64,000 bases of DNA from Hermatobates lingyangjiaoensis (Eukaryota; Arthropoda; Insecta; Hemiptera; Hermatobatidae). The notes under the pieces were generated by a model. That model was given only the letters and a program-made list of their open reading frames with translations. It ran no database searches and was not told the origin of the DNA. The number at the start of each line of letters is the position of its first letter. Within the stretch, counting starts at the first letter, position 1. The translations under genes were made by a program, and so were the position numbers. This document shows positions 35,265 through 43,430 of this stretch, in pieces. The stretch spans positions 620,001 through 684,000 of the forward strand of contig JAPFBL010000233.1 in assembly GCA_026182355.1 (NCBI GenBank), read 5' to 3'.

Positions 35265-35954
35265 TAACCATAACAAACAAATTAACATTACATACAAATT
35301 ATATACGACGTTTCGGTCATCTCTGACCATCTTCGGGCACTAATAACTAAATCATAACAGAACTCAAATACAAAAATAAGAACTATCTCAATTATTAACA
35401 CAATTATTAACATCCTAAAAGAATAAGAAATATTTACATGAATTGAGTGGGAGGTTATACAGGTTATAACAGTCCTTAGGGTTGCTATTAATTAAAATTA
35501 CTAACGAATTTGAAAATAATCAGGGATTGAACTTAATATCCTACGTTCCTGCATGCAGTTTTAATATTCTTGAGAAGCTCGTGGTCTGGTTGTTCAGGTT
35601 CGGCTTCTTTTCTCTTATGCACAGCGCTTCCAGAATGTGTAGCCTTCTCAGGTCATTTTCTTGATAAAGTAATGTGATATTTTTATTCAATTCTTCCCTG
35701 GTTAGCTTGAGGCTATGGGTGCTCTGCGTATGTTCTTTCGGGGCACCTGCAGTCAGGTACATTGTTAATCTCCTGGATAATGTTGTTGCTGTAGAACCAA
35801 TGTAGCATGATTTAAGGAACTCACAGTTTCCTATGGTACAATTGTATTGGTATACCACATTGGTCTTTTGCAAGAGTGGTTTTTGCTGTAAATCATTTAC
35901 AGAGTTTGATTTTTTATCCCAGAAAATTGACCGAATCCCGATTGCAGAGCACAC
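35265..35954 (-). pseudogene. PLE GIY-YIG endonuclease C-terminal part with 3' untranslated region
   Basis: Residues about 1-137 of the open minus frame (35954-35541) include VVYQYNC with a second cysteine in GNCEFLKS, YIGSTATTLSRRL (the YIG half of GIY-YIG with its arginine), HSLKLTREELN, and ILEALCIREKKPNLNNQ with the conserved glutamate. This endonuclease nicks the target for primed reverse transcription. The reverse transcriptase is absent. The 3' untranslated region continues to about 35265 and contains a hammerhead-like core. Confidence 0.8.
35304..35342 (-). ncRNA. Hammerhead-like motif, family G
   Basis: Minus strand: CCGAAGA in place of CUGAAGA (U4 to C), one extra U, perfect stem II GGUCA/UGACC with loop GAGA, GAAA, then CGUCGUA giving a short stem III and GUA triplet. 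A sister at 36850-36890 keeps CUGAAGA. Confidence 0.4.
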
Positions 35955-35992
35955 ATACTATATCAAACGGTCGATATATTATTGAATCTGCT

Positions 35993-35997
<5 letters not shown>

Positions 35998-36048
<51 letters not shown>
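35998..36048. repeat. (TA)n microsatellite
   Basis: About 50 bp of pure TA between the PLE fragment and a foldback. Confidence 0.95.
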
Positions 36049-36051
<3 letters not shown>

Positions 36052-36285
36052 CGTTTAAACCATAATAAGAAATCATAAACAAAACCAAGATGTTTCAACC
36101 GTAACAACCGGTCTTCGTCAGAGTGAAACTGATATTGAACTTTTTAGTTAGCTGTATCAGTTTGACTCTGAAGAAGACCGCTTCTTAAAAGTTAAAAGAT
36201 TTTAAGACTTTTTTCTGATCTTACTTTGATTTAGATGTTGATATTTATTTCTCGTGTTTATTGTGAAATCTTGTTATATTTTTCT
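36049..36285. mobile_element. Foldback element family A, diverged copy
   Basis: Left arm has TTTCAACCGTAACAACCGGT CTTCGTCAGAGT. The right arm has GACTCTGAAGAAGACCGCTT. The GAAA of the right motif has become TAAAA. Confidence 0.7.
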
Positions 36286-36474
36286 TAACCAAATTTTCTT
36301 TTAAAAAAAAAGAATCATTTCTTGGATGACAAAGATTTTTTAAATAAAATATTATCAGGACTCGGTCAGTTAAATACTTATCGATGGCATTTCGAATGTA
36401 CAAAACATGCAAAATGTACTAAGTAGAAGATGTAAGGAGAATTTTATTTAGGAATATTGAAAAGCTTATTAAGA

Positions 36475-36775
36475 AATAGGTATCTGCTAACTTTGGTGTT
36501 ACTTTTAATAACGTTTGTCTTGAGGAAGAACTGATCGTAAAATTATATATATATATATATATAAAATAAATTCAAAACGAAGGAAACACACAGAAAGACA
36601 GAGATATAACTCACATCGATATTTCGACCATGGTCGTCATCAGGAGGTGTGAAGAGCGAAGAGTCCCGCAGGAAGGCAGGGCGGTGACTCACCGCCATCA
36701 ATGGTCGAAATATCGATGTGAGTTATGTCTGTGTCTTTCTGTGTGTTTCCTTCGTTTTGAATTTATTTTATTTGA
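36475..36775. mobile_element. PLE N-terminal stub, TA tract and family E foldback
   Basis: The plus strand at 36478-36545 reads GVTFNNVCLEEELI-like sequence and meets a TA run (36541-36561). A palindrome follows (36566-36775) with arms AATTCAAAACGAAGGAAACA and complement and GTCGTCATCAGGAGGTGTGA. Part of the right arm was deleted near 36700. Confidence 0.7.
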
Positions 36776-37060
36776 AAAACACTAATTACTTATTTGAAGA
36801 ACTCACTAAAATATTTACTGAGGAGATCCATTTATAAAATTATAACAAAGTTTACAAACTTTCAGTCGACACAAACTATCTTCAGGGATTAATAATTATA
36901 CATTAATAATGTCCTTAAAAGATTCAAATAACCAAAAACTAGTTATTAACACAATAAACTATTCAACAACATTATACATTTATCAAAACCGACATTTTGC
37001 ACTTAATTGCACAGTAGGTTAGTTTAGAACATGTTTACCTTTTACTATATATAATTATAT
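36776..37060 (-). mobile_element. PLE 3' end, family G
   Basis: The minus strand shows CTGAAGA (36885-36879), extra T, AGT/ACT stem II and GAAA (36863-36860). This is preceded by the AT-rich tail also seen at 35380-35430 (AACTAGTTATTAACACAATA). No ORF remains. Confidence 0.5.
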
Positions 37061-37264
37061 TCTATGCTACTTAACAACATCATTTTCTAATTCCTCTCTG
37101 TGGCTGTTGGATCCTGTTCTTATATGTAATTTTGAAATTTCTGTGTGTAATAAATGTTTCAGTAGCTTGATTTATATTATGCCAGACAGATGAATCTATA
37201 TTAGGAAATTATAATGGATATCTAAGAAACTAACTAGGATGAAAATCAGCGAGACATTCAATGA

Positions 37265-37745
37265 AATATATATAATTATAAACTATATTCACGAAAAGAA
37301 CGCACCGAAATGAAACAGATACTCACTACTATATTTCGATGGCCTCGTCATCCGAAAGATAGATGTGAATAGATCCGAACACTGGCGACGAATCAGATTC
37401 TTTTTCATTTCTGCATGTTCCTTTGTGAATATAATTTATTTAGTTTATGAAACCCTTTCATTTAATAGGCATATATATGATCAAACCACAATATAAAATG
37501 GGAAAAAAAGACTTTCAACCGTAACAATCGGCCTTCGTCTTCGATTGGGTTTTGTATATGTCGAAGATCGGTTGTTTTTGTTGAAACATCTTAGTCTTTT
37601 TTTTTCCCATTTCATATTGTGATTTGGTCATATATATATATATATATATAAACTTTAACAAATAGGAAAGAACACAGAAAGTCGAGTAGCAGTTTGCTTC
37701 TCAACGCGAGTACATCGCACTTCTTCCTGATGACGACGGATGTAT
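37265..37745. mobile_element. Cluster of decayed PLE foldbacks (families E and A)
   Basis: A family E relic (37290-37445), a family A palindrome (37469-37632, core disrupted) and a single family E end at 37655-37745 (CAGTTTGCTTCTCAACGCGA and CCTGATGACGACGGATG) lie in a row. They are separated by TA runs such as 37632-37650. The last shares sequence with 6450-6520. Confidence 0.65.
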
Positions 37746-38283
37746 ATGAGTTTTGTAGTGACAACAAAATAAGATCTATATTTTAGGGATGAATTTATTA
37801 TTTATATAGAACTTAACGCACATATCAAAGTAAAATCAAGATGTTTCTCTCCAGACGCACATATTTCGAATTGTGTTTATTCTCAGGAGTGTTAATTTGA
37901 GTTTATAGAAAACTGGTGTTCTGATACATTTTGTTTTATTTAGTAAAATGTGTGTTATCTGAGAGAAATTTATTCTTTAGTTGTCCGTTGTGTCCTCCGA
38001 ATGAGCTGATACGTTTCTTTGATTATTTTCCCATAAAAGGTCGCCCTATTTACATTATTTTTCACTTTGTAATTTAAAGAACAAAGCTTTTTTTTCAGAA
38101 ATTATTTATTTAAGCTATGTTACATGTTGTTAATATTCCTTTCAGTTGTGCTACTTTACATGTCATTTTAATATAGGCTTAAATTAAATGGCAGATACGT
38201 TTAAATAAAACCTGAGATAATTGACTTAAGCCCAAGGTATTTTAGTTTCATATATATATATATATATATATACACTATATAAT
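37746..38283. other. AT-rich intergenic DNA
   Basis: A decayed PLE-like end lies near 37856-37895 (minus: CTGAGAATAAACACAATTCG then AAA). A TA tract lies at 38250-38273. Confidence 0.4.
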
Positions 38284-38460
38284 CACAATAAACACGTGAT
38301 GAAACTAATGAACGTATAAGCCACAAGGAATAGTAAAAAAAAACACAGAAAATATGCTCTAAGGCCTTTCAATTATATGTCATCAGAGAGCAACTAGATA
38401 TTGATAACAACAGAGGTTACAGGTTTGTTACAAAAACAAAATATGTATATATATATATGA
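38284..38460. mobile_element. PLE terminal element family B, single arm
   Basis: It contains the minus-strand motif of family B and is bounded by TA-rich runs. The relative at 42079-42240 is palindromic. Confidence 0.6.
38356..38391 (-). ncRNA. Hammerhead-like motif, family B
   Basis: Minus strand: stem I GCUCU pairs perfectly with AGAGC. Core is CUGAUGA, then an AU-rich weak stem II of nine bases, GAAA, and GGCCUU giving A15.1-U16.1, G15.2-C16.2 and triplet CUU. Confidence 0.5.
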
Positions 38461-38605
38461 ATATATATATATATATATTCACCAGTTAAATCACCAGTTA
38501 AACAAATACCACAGACACCCTCGTCAATATATTTATGACTGACCAAGTGTTCACATTATTTTACATCACCATTGTGTTGGTATTAACATGTGTGTTCTGT
38601 TGCAG

Positions 38606-38633
38606 GTACAGACGAAAGGATACCTGTACACAG
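38606..38633 (+). CDS. Candidate 28-nt micro-exon of an unidentified host gene
   Basis: A good acceptor (GTGTTCTGTTGCAG) and a consensus donor (CAG then GTAAGTG) flank 28 bases that can read VQTKGYLYT in phase 0, leaving one base. That phase matches the acceptor of the candidate exon at 55465-55536. No protein family is recognised, and small chance exons are common, so this stays tentative. Confidence 0.25.
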
Positions 38634-39374
38634 GTAAGTGGGCATGTTTGTCTTCAATGCATGTAACTATTGCATATTTATGTGTTAAACTATATTTCAT
38701 ACTTATTATAGTTCCCAATCTTTTTTGGGTTTCCATTAAGTTGTTTACTGTAAGAGATGTTGAACAGGAATGTGTTTCTTTTGCTTGGAATTTAGAGTTA
38801 CAAGCAATTTCTATTTTCGACTCTTATAATAACTTATATGTTTTGGACTTCAAACGATTTTCATTGTATCAAAAAGTGATTGATTACATTCTGATTTTAA
38901 CTTTACTACGTTTATGAAGCTTTAGTTGTTGATTAGCTATGTGTTTTATTATCTTTAAGTATAGAATTACTGAACTATTTCTATTTTAGTCTCTTATATG
39001 ACTTACGGGTAAATGTTTTGGTGTAGAAACACATTTTAGGTGTACCAAAAGATATGATTTTAAAGGTAATAAATATATAACAAAAAAAATCGAAATATTC
39101 AAATTAATATAAAATAGAAGAATAAATGAAATCTGAAAACACGTCGATTACAAATTTTATCCTCTAGAAATTTTATTAGAAATATTTTTTCTTCAAACCC
39201 TTCAAAATCGTAACAACTCTAAATTTGTAAAATTTACGTGTACTATTGTGTAGCTAGTGATGTTGATATTCTTACATAGCAAATCTCTATTTCCTTTTGT
39301 TCAATTTAGATTTGATTTTTTTTTTTTTTAGATGAATAAATTTAAGAATCGTAAATCAATTGAAATTATTAATA
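38634..39374. other. AT-rich intergenic or intronic DNA
   Basis: Nothing recognised apart from the TA dinucleotide used by the mariner insertion. Confidence 0.5.
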
Positions 39375-40288
39375 CGAGGTGTGTAAATAAAGTAGTGAGA
39401 CTGATGTTTTTTAAATTTTCTATTCAAATATAATTACAATGTGATATTGTCACCTTCAAAATAGTTCCCTTCGGAAGCCACACAGCGCTGGAGACGGTCC
39501 TTCCAATCATTGTAGCATTGCTGGAACTCGGATTCTGGAATGGCCTTCAGCTGGTCGGTTACAGCAGTTTGTATGTTTTGTAGTGTCCCGAAATGAGTTC
39601 CCTTGAGGTGATTTTTCAATCTCGGGAAGAGGAAAAAGTCACAAGGACTCAAGTCTGGTGAATAAGGAGGCTGAGGAGCAACAGGAATGTTTTTACTGGC
39701 CAAAAACTCGTTTATTGAGATGGCAGTGTGACAGGGCGCGTTGTCGTGATGCAACACCCACTTGTCTTTGATGTTTGGCCGCACACGAAGGACTCTTTTT
39801 CGAAGTCTTTCAAGGACCTCACGGTAGAAGTGCTGATTAACCGTTTGGCCTTGTGGCCAAAATGTACTCTGTTGACATTTTCATCGGTGTTTGCACTTGA
39901 AGGCCTTCCGCTTCGTGGTTCATCTTCAATCGACTCTCTTCCTTCTGAAAATTCCTTAAACCACCGAAAAACCTGTGCCCTTGATAAAACACGTTCTCCA
40001 TAGGCCTCCTGAAGTTTTTCAAAAGTTTCGGTTGCATTAAGTCCAAGTCTGAAGCAAAATTTGATTGCACACCGCTGCTCAACTTTGAGGTCACTCATTT
40101 TTAAAACGCTCAAGAAAAAACCATTTCACGAAAACCAACGCTACGGACAAACAAATGACTGTGGCGAGTTCAGATTCATACTGGAGGCGCATCACACGTG
40201 CACCTGACGCTACTCAAGGCCACGCGTCTCCAGCGTTGCCAGATCGAAAGCGACGTTGCCAGTCTCACTACTTTATTTACACACCTCG
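39375..40288 (-). mobile_element. Mariner transposon with intact ends and an internal deletion
   Basis: Perfect 29-bp inverted repeats (39375-39403 and 40260-40288, beginning CGAGGTGTGTAAATAAAGTA) are flanked by the TA target duplication. At 914 bp it is about 0.4 kb shorter than a typical 1.3-kb mariner. With perfect ends it could still be mobilised in trans if an active relative exists. Inference: the copy is fairly young. Confidence 0.95.
39434..40095 (-). pseudogene. Mariner transposase, internally deleted
   Basis: The minus strand encodes the N-terminal helix-turn-helix part (MSDLKVEQRCAIKFCFRLG, then VFRWFKEFSEGRESIEDEPR and SGRPSS). It then jumps in another frame to FYREVLERLRKRVLRVRPN and the catalytic core HHDNAPCHT and PPYSPDLSPCDFFLFPRLK, ending near YFEGDNITL. 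A deletion of roughly 130 codons after the NVNRV sequence removes the first catalytic aspartate block and shifts the frame. Family transposases are about 345 residues with a DD34D triad; here only the second and third aspartates remain. The protein should be inactive. Confidence 0.9.
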
Positions 40289-40375
40289 TAAGTATGCTTC
40301 CTATACTTCACTATAGTATATTGTATATATACTATATACTCAATGATCAAACCACAATAAGAAATGGGAAAACAA

Positions 40376-40418
40376 GACTAAGATCTTTCAACCGTAACAA
40401 GCGGTCTTCGTCAGAGTC
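40376..40418 (-). ncRNA. Hammerhead-like motif, family A consensus, minus arm
   Basis: Same sequence as 14941-14983 with all stems intact. Confidence 0.6.
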
Positions 40419-40430
40419 AAAAACCCAACT

Positions 40431-40473
40431 GACTCTGACGAAGACCGCTTGTTACGGTTGAAAGATCTTAGTC
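40431..40473 (+). ncRNA. Hammerhead-like motif, family A consensus, plus arm
   Basis: Same sequence as 15009-15051 with all stems intact. Only 12 bases separate it from the facing motif on the other strand. Confidence 0.6.
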
Positions 40474-40545
40474 TTATTTTCCCATTTCTTATTGTGGTTT
40501 CATCATTGATTGTTATTTGACGTGTTTATGTGAAATCTTTTTATA

Positions 40546-42078
40546 TACTATATACTATAGTGAATAGTATATATCACTATAGCTTCCTACAGTATATAAC
40601 TATACTTGGATGATAATCGTTTTTACAGAAGTGTTAATTGCATAATTTTTATTTGATGGTTTGAGTAAAAAAATTTAAATTACCTATTGATATTTGGTGT
40701 TTTAACCAAAAAAATAAATAAACTGTCCGTTTAATGAGTATTATTTGTTTGTTATTCAAGGCGAGGCTGTGTCTGTTTGAAGGGCATTATGGGAAATGTT
40801 TTACTTGAGACAAGATATCGTTGAAGTAGGTTTGCGAAGCGCGGTAACAGCTGCGTTGCTTTGGATATGGTTCAGTTCTGGTATGGTCTAGCAGAGGTTG
40901 TGTTAAGGTTGGTCGCATGTCTCCACCCCCACCTCCCACACCACCGCACCACATCAACTTCCCCAAAACCAAACTTCCCCTCCTACATCCCTCAACCAGA
41001 GGCAAACTTTAGTTTTATCCCTGCAAACTTCACACATCTGGTTACAACTTCTATTTCAGTTACTCTATCTAACTGGCTTAAAAAAAAGAAAGAAAGAAAA
41101 GGAAGAAAAAAGAAAAGGAAGAGAGACAAATCAGAATCTTTTTGAATACTAAAGCAGGCCTCATTTCTATTTCCATATATTTCCTCTCTCACTTCTCTAG
41201 TTACCATATCTTTGCTTGTTCTCATGTATATACAAGTTAGTATAGCAACATATTGTTTCTGTGAAATTTATCAATAAAAATATTTTTTTTTATGCTGGTA
41301 CCACATTACAAGGCTTCCATTAAGAAGTACTTACTACACTGTTGTCGGTGAAGTTCGCCCGGTTTAGATTGGTCATCGTCCATAACCAGTCTAATGAATC
41401 CAAAACAAATATTCGAAATTAGACAGTAATTTCATAATCTAACTAAAGCTAATCTCCGTATATTCTCCGTATATTCATTCATATGATTTACATAACATAG
41501 TTCTTTCACTTTTATTAACATTATAATATAGAAATATTTTTTTGCCTGAATAATAGGTCTACTATCCTGTACAATAAAAAACTAAAATATTTACATTATT
41601 TAGGTGGATAATATAATTATTTTAAATGTCGCATTCTATAACACGTGGTTTTTATATCCTTTGTTACACTGAATACTAGTACTAATACCCTGCTGAATTC
41701 TGCCAGATTCAAATTTTTAGAGCTGAAGTTCGTAACGAAGCCATGATAATCCACGTTGTTTTGACCAAAATATGTATATTTTCTTGAGGAGTTATCTTGC
41801 TCATTACTTTTTTTTTTAAATTTGGACTCTAATTCCATGTAGTTTCTCTATTACATCAGGAACCACTCAGCTATGCGTTATTTAATATTCATATTACTTA
41901 AAATCTTATATTGTACAATGTATTACAGTATGGTATTTACTCGTAATTGGAAATTTCAAAAATTACGTCTCCATAAATTAGTCTTGACATTCAGCTCTTT
42001 TGTGTGGATTCGTAATTTTTTGAAATATTTTTGAAATTCCCTATTAATTAAAATCATTTCAATATATATATATATATT
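40546..42078. other. Intergenic DNA with a purine-rich run
   Basis: C-rich 40920-40990 and purine-rich 41080-41130 patches are present. No gene or repeat family is supported. Confidence 0.45.
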
Positions 42079-42240
42079 CAGGTAACTCACCACAAATTAG
42101 AGAAGATAGTCGCTCTAAGGCCTTTCGTTTTCACGTCGTCAGAGAGCAAGTGAAAACGAAAGACCTTAGAGCGACTATCTTCTCTAATTTGTGGTGAGTT
42201 ACCTGAATATTTATATCACGTGTTATTGTGACAATTTTCT
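42079..42240. mobile_element. Foldback element family B
   Basis: Arms TTCAGGTAACTCACCACAAA and complement, with GAGAAGATAGTCGCTCTAAG on the left and its complement on the right, are centred at 42142. TA runs lie on both sides. Confidence 0.8.
42112..42147 (-). ncRNA. Hammerhead-like motif, family B
   Basis: Minus strand: stem I GCUCU/AGAGC (five pairs), core CUGACGA, extra C, stem II GU/AC capped by GAAA, then GAAA, GGCCUU and the CUU triplet. The facing plus arm lost its CUGACGA. Confidence 0.5.

Positions 42241-42295
<55 letters not shown>
42241..42295. repeat. (TA)n microsatellite
   Basis: About 50 bp of TA adjoining a PLE N-terminal fragment. Confidence 0.95.
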
Positions 42296-42296
<1 letters not shown>

Positions 42297-43058
42297 TATA
42301 AATAGGCAGCAGATCCTCTTCTAAACAGGTATCATTAAAATTAACCGCAGTCTCAGCATTCACGATCTTAAGACTGAGAGATTCGATCCTACGAACTAAC
42401 CTCCTGCTAACAGGGTTCAACTGATGCCGGAGGCCGACTCGCGCCGAGCAGCCTCGGGAATAACGACCGCAGGCCGAGCGCCCGCCCTCACCTCACAGTT
42501 TGTAATTCAGGGAACTGTGCAGCCCTGCCTTCTACATACATCGGCATGACAAACACGAAGCTCTCGAGGCCTCTTACCCTACATCTGTCTGCTGGTGGAC
42601 CAAAACAGCAGGAACAAGAAGTCCATTGTACTCGTCTCACTAGGGAGAAGTTAGTCGAAGGAACCAAAGTCCTCCAAATGCAAAGTGACCCTAACAGCCT
42701 GAAAATCCTGGAAACACTCTACATTAGGCCTAAGAAGCCTTCCCTTCACTGCCAGACGGTAGACATGTTTGTCATTCCCAGCATGAGGAGTATGGTAGTA
42801 AGCGGTGACGTGCAGCGGGATACCGGACTGAGTGTAACGCCACATAGTGCTGATGATAATAGTGGCTCGGTTGATCTGGTGACTCGGGCTGGGGGACCGG
42901 AGGTGGGGTGAGGGCGGGCGCTCGGCCTGCGGTCGGTATTCCCGAGGCTGCTCGGCGCGAGTCGGCCTCCAGCATCAGTTGAACCCTGTTAGCAGGAGGC
43001 TAGTTCGTAGGGTCGAATCTCTCAGTCTTAAGATCGTGAATGCAGAGACTGCAGTTAA

Positions 43059-43062
<4 letters not shown>
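42296..43062. mobile_element. Inverted PLE complex: two divergent ORF starts around an endonuclease tail
   Basis: Arms of about 160 bp (42345-42502 and 42903-43060, a few mismatches) each encode, reading outward, NPVSRRLVRRIESLSLKIVN and AETAVNFN, the start of a PLE ORF, and each ends in a TA tract. The left arm continues CLEEDLLPIYTNIY. Arms are very GC-rich near the loop (CTCGGCGCGAGTCGG). The loop carries a PLE endonuclease tail on the plus strand, so the right side is an endonuclease-to-next-start tandem junction. Confidence 0.8.
42540..42780 (+). pseudogene. PLE GIY-YIG endonuclease C-terminal fragment
   Basis: The plus strand reads TYIGMTNTKLSRPLTLHLSA (partly in a shifted frame), then HCTRLTREKLVEGT and LKILETLYIRPKKPSLHCQ. 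These align with YIGSTATTLSRRLTMYLTAG, LTREELN and ILEALCIREKKPNLNNQ at 35541-35954. It sits inside the inverted repeat. The catalytic arginine region and the glutamate (LET) are kept; the upstream reverse transcriptase is missing. Confidence 0.75.

Positions 43063-43112
<50 letters not shown>
43063..43112. repeat. (TA)n microsatellite
   Basis: A pure TA run between the PLE complex and the family E palindrome. Confidence 0.95.
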
Positions 43113-43115
<3 letters not shown>

Positions 43116-43139
43116 TAAAAGAAACGGTCCAGCGGACTT

Positions 43140-43429
43140 TTTTAAAATAAAATAAATTCAAAACGAAGGAAACACACAGAAAGACACAGACATAACTCAC
43201 ATCGATATTTCGACCATCGTCGTCATCAGGAGGTGTGAAGAGCGAAGAGCGAAGAGTCCCGCAGGAAGACAGGGCGGTACTCAGGGCGGAGTACCGCCCT
43301 GTCTTCCTGCGGGACTCTTCGCTCTTCGCTCTTCACACCTCCTGATGACGACGATGGTCGAAATATCGATGTGAGTTATGTCTGTGTCTTTCTGTGTGTT
43401 TCCTTCGTTTTGAATTTATTTTATTTTAT
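43140..43429. mobile_element. Foldback element family E, near-perfect palindrome
   Basis: Arms of about 140 bp (TAAAATAAATTCAAAACGAA inward to CAGGGCGGTACTC and back) are essentially identical, centred near 43284. Each arm carries CUGAUGA, extra C, stem II GAC/GUC and GAAA (plus copy 43342-43363). Stem III and the cleavage triplet do not fit the hammerhead rules here. Confidence 0.9.
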
Positions 43430-43430
43430 A

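Larger units (their letters stand above)
40341..40545. mobile_element. Foldback element family A, copy with two intact motifs
   Basis: Arms are almost perfect, with centre AAAACCCAACTGACTC (40419-40432) of which one side is shortened. Outer left CAATGATCAAACCACAATAA and the right complement are followed by ACGTGTTTATGTGAAATC. It is inserted 52 bp from the mariner end, in sequence rich in TATACTATA. Confidence 0.85.

Noticed and set aside
35876..36058. Proteins ending in repeated IY residues (also near 3423, 13579, 13641, 42223, 43000)
   Set aside because: These are translations of (TA)n microsatellites. Only the PLE-derived residues before the run are meaningful.
38588..38917. 109-codon open frame as a single-exon gene
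   Set aside because: The frame crosses a strong GTAAGT donor and becomes AT-driven. Only the 28-nt piece before the donor is worth keeping as a candidate exon.
43342..43363. Family E core as a canonical hammerhead
   Set aside because: CUGAUGA, stem II and GAAA are present, but no acceptable U-H cleavage position next to a stem I could be found. Kept only as hammerhead-like.
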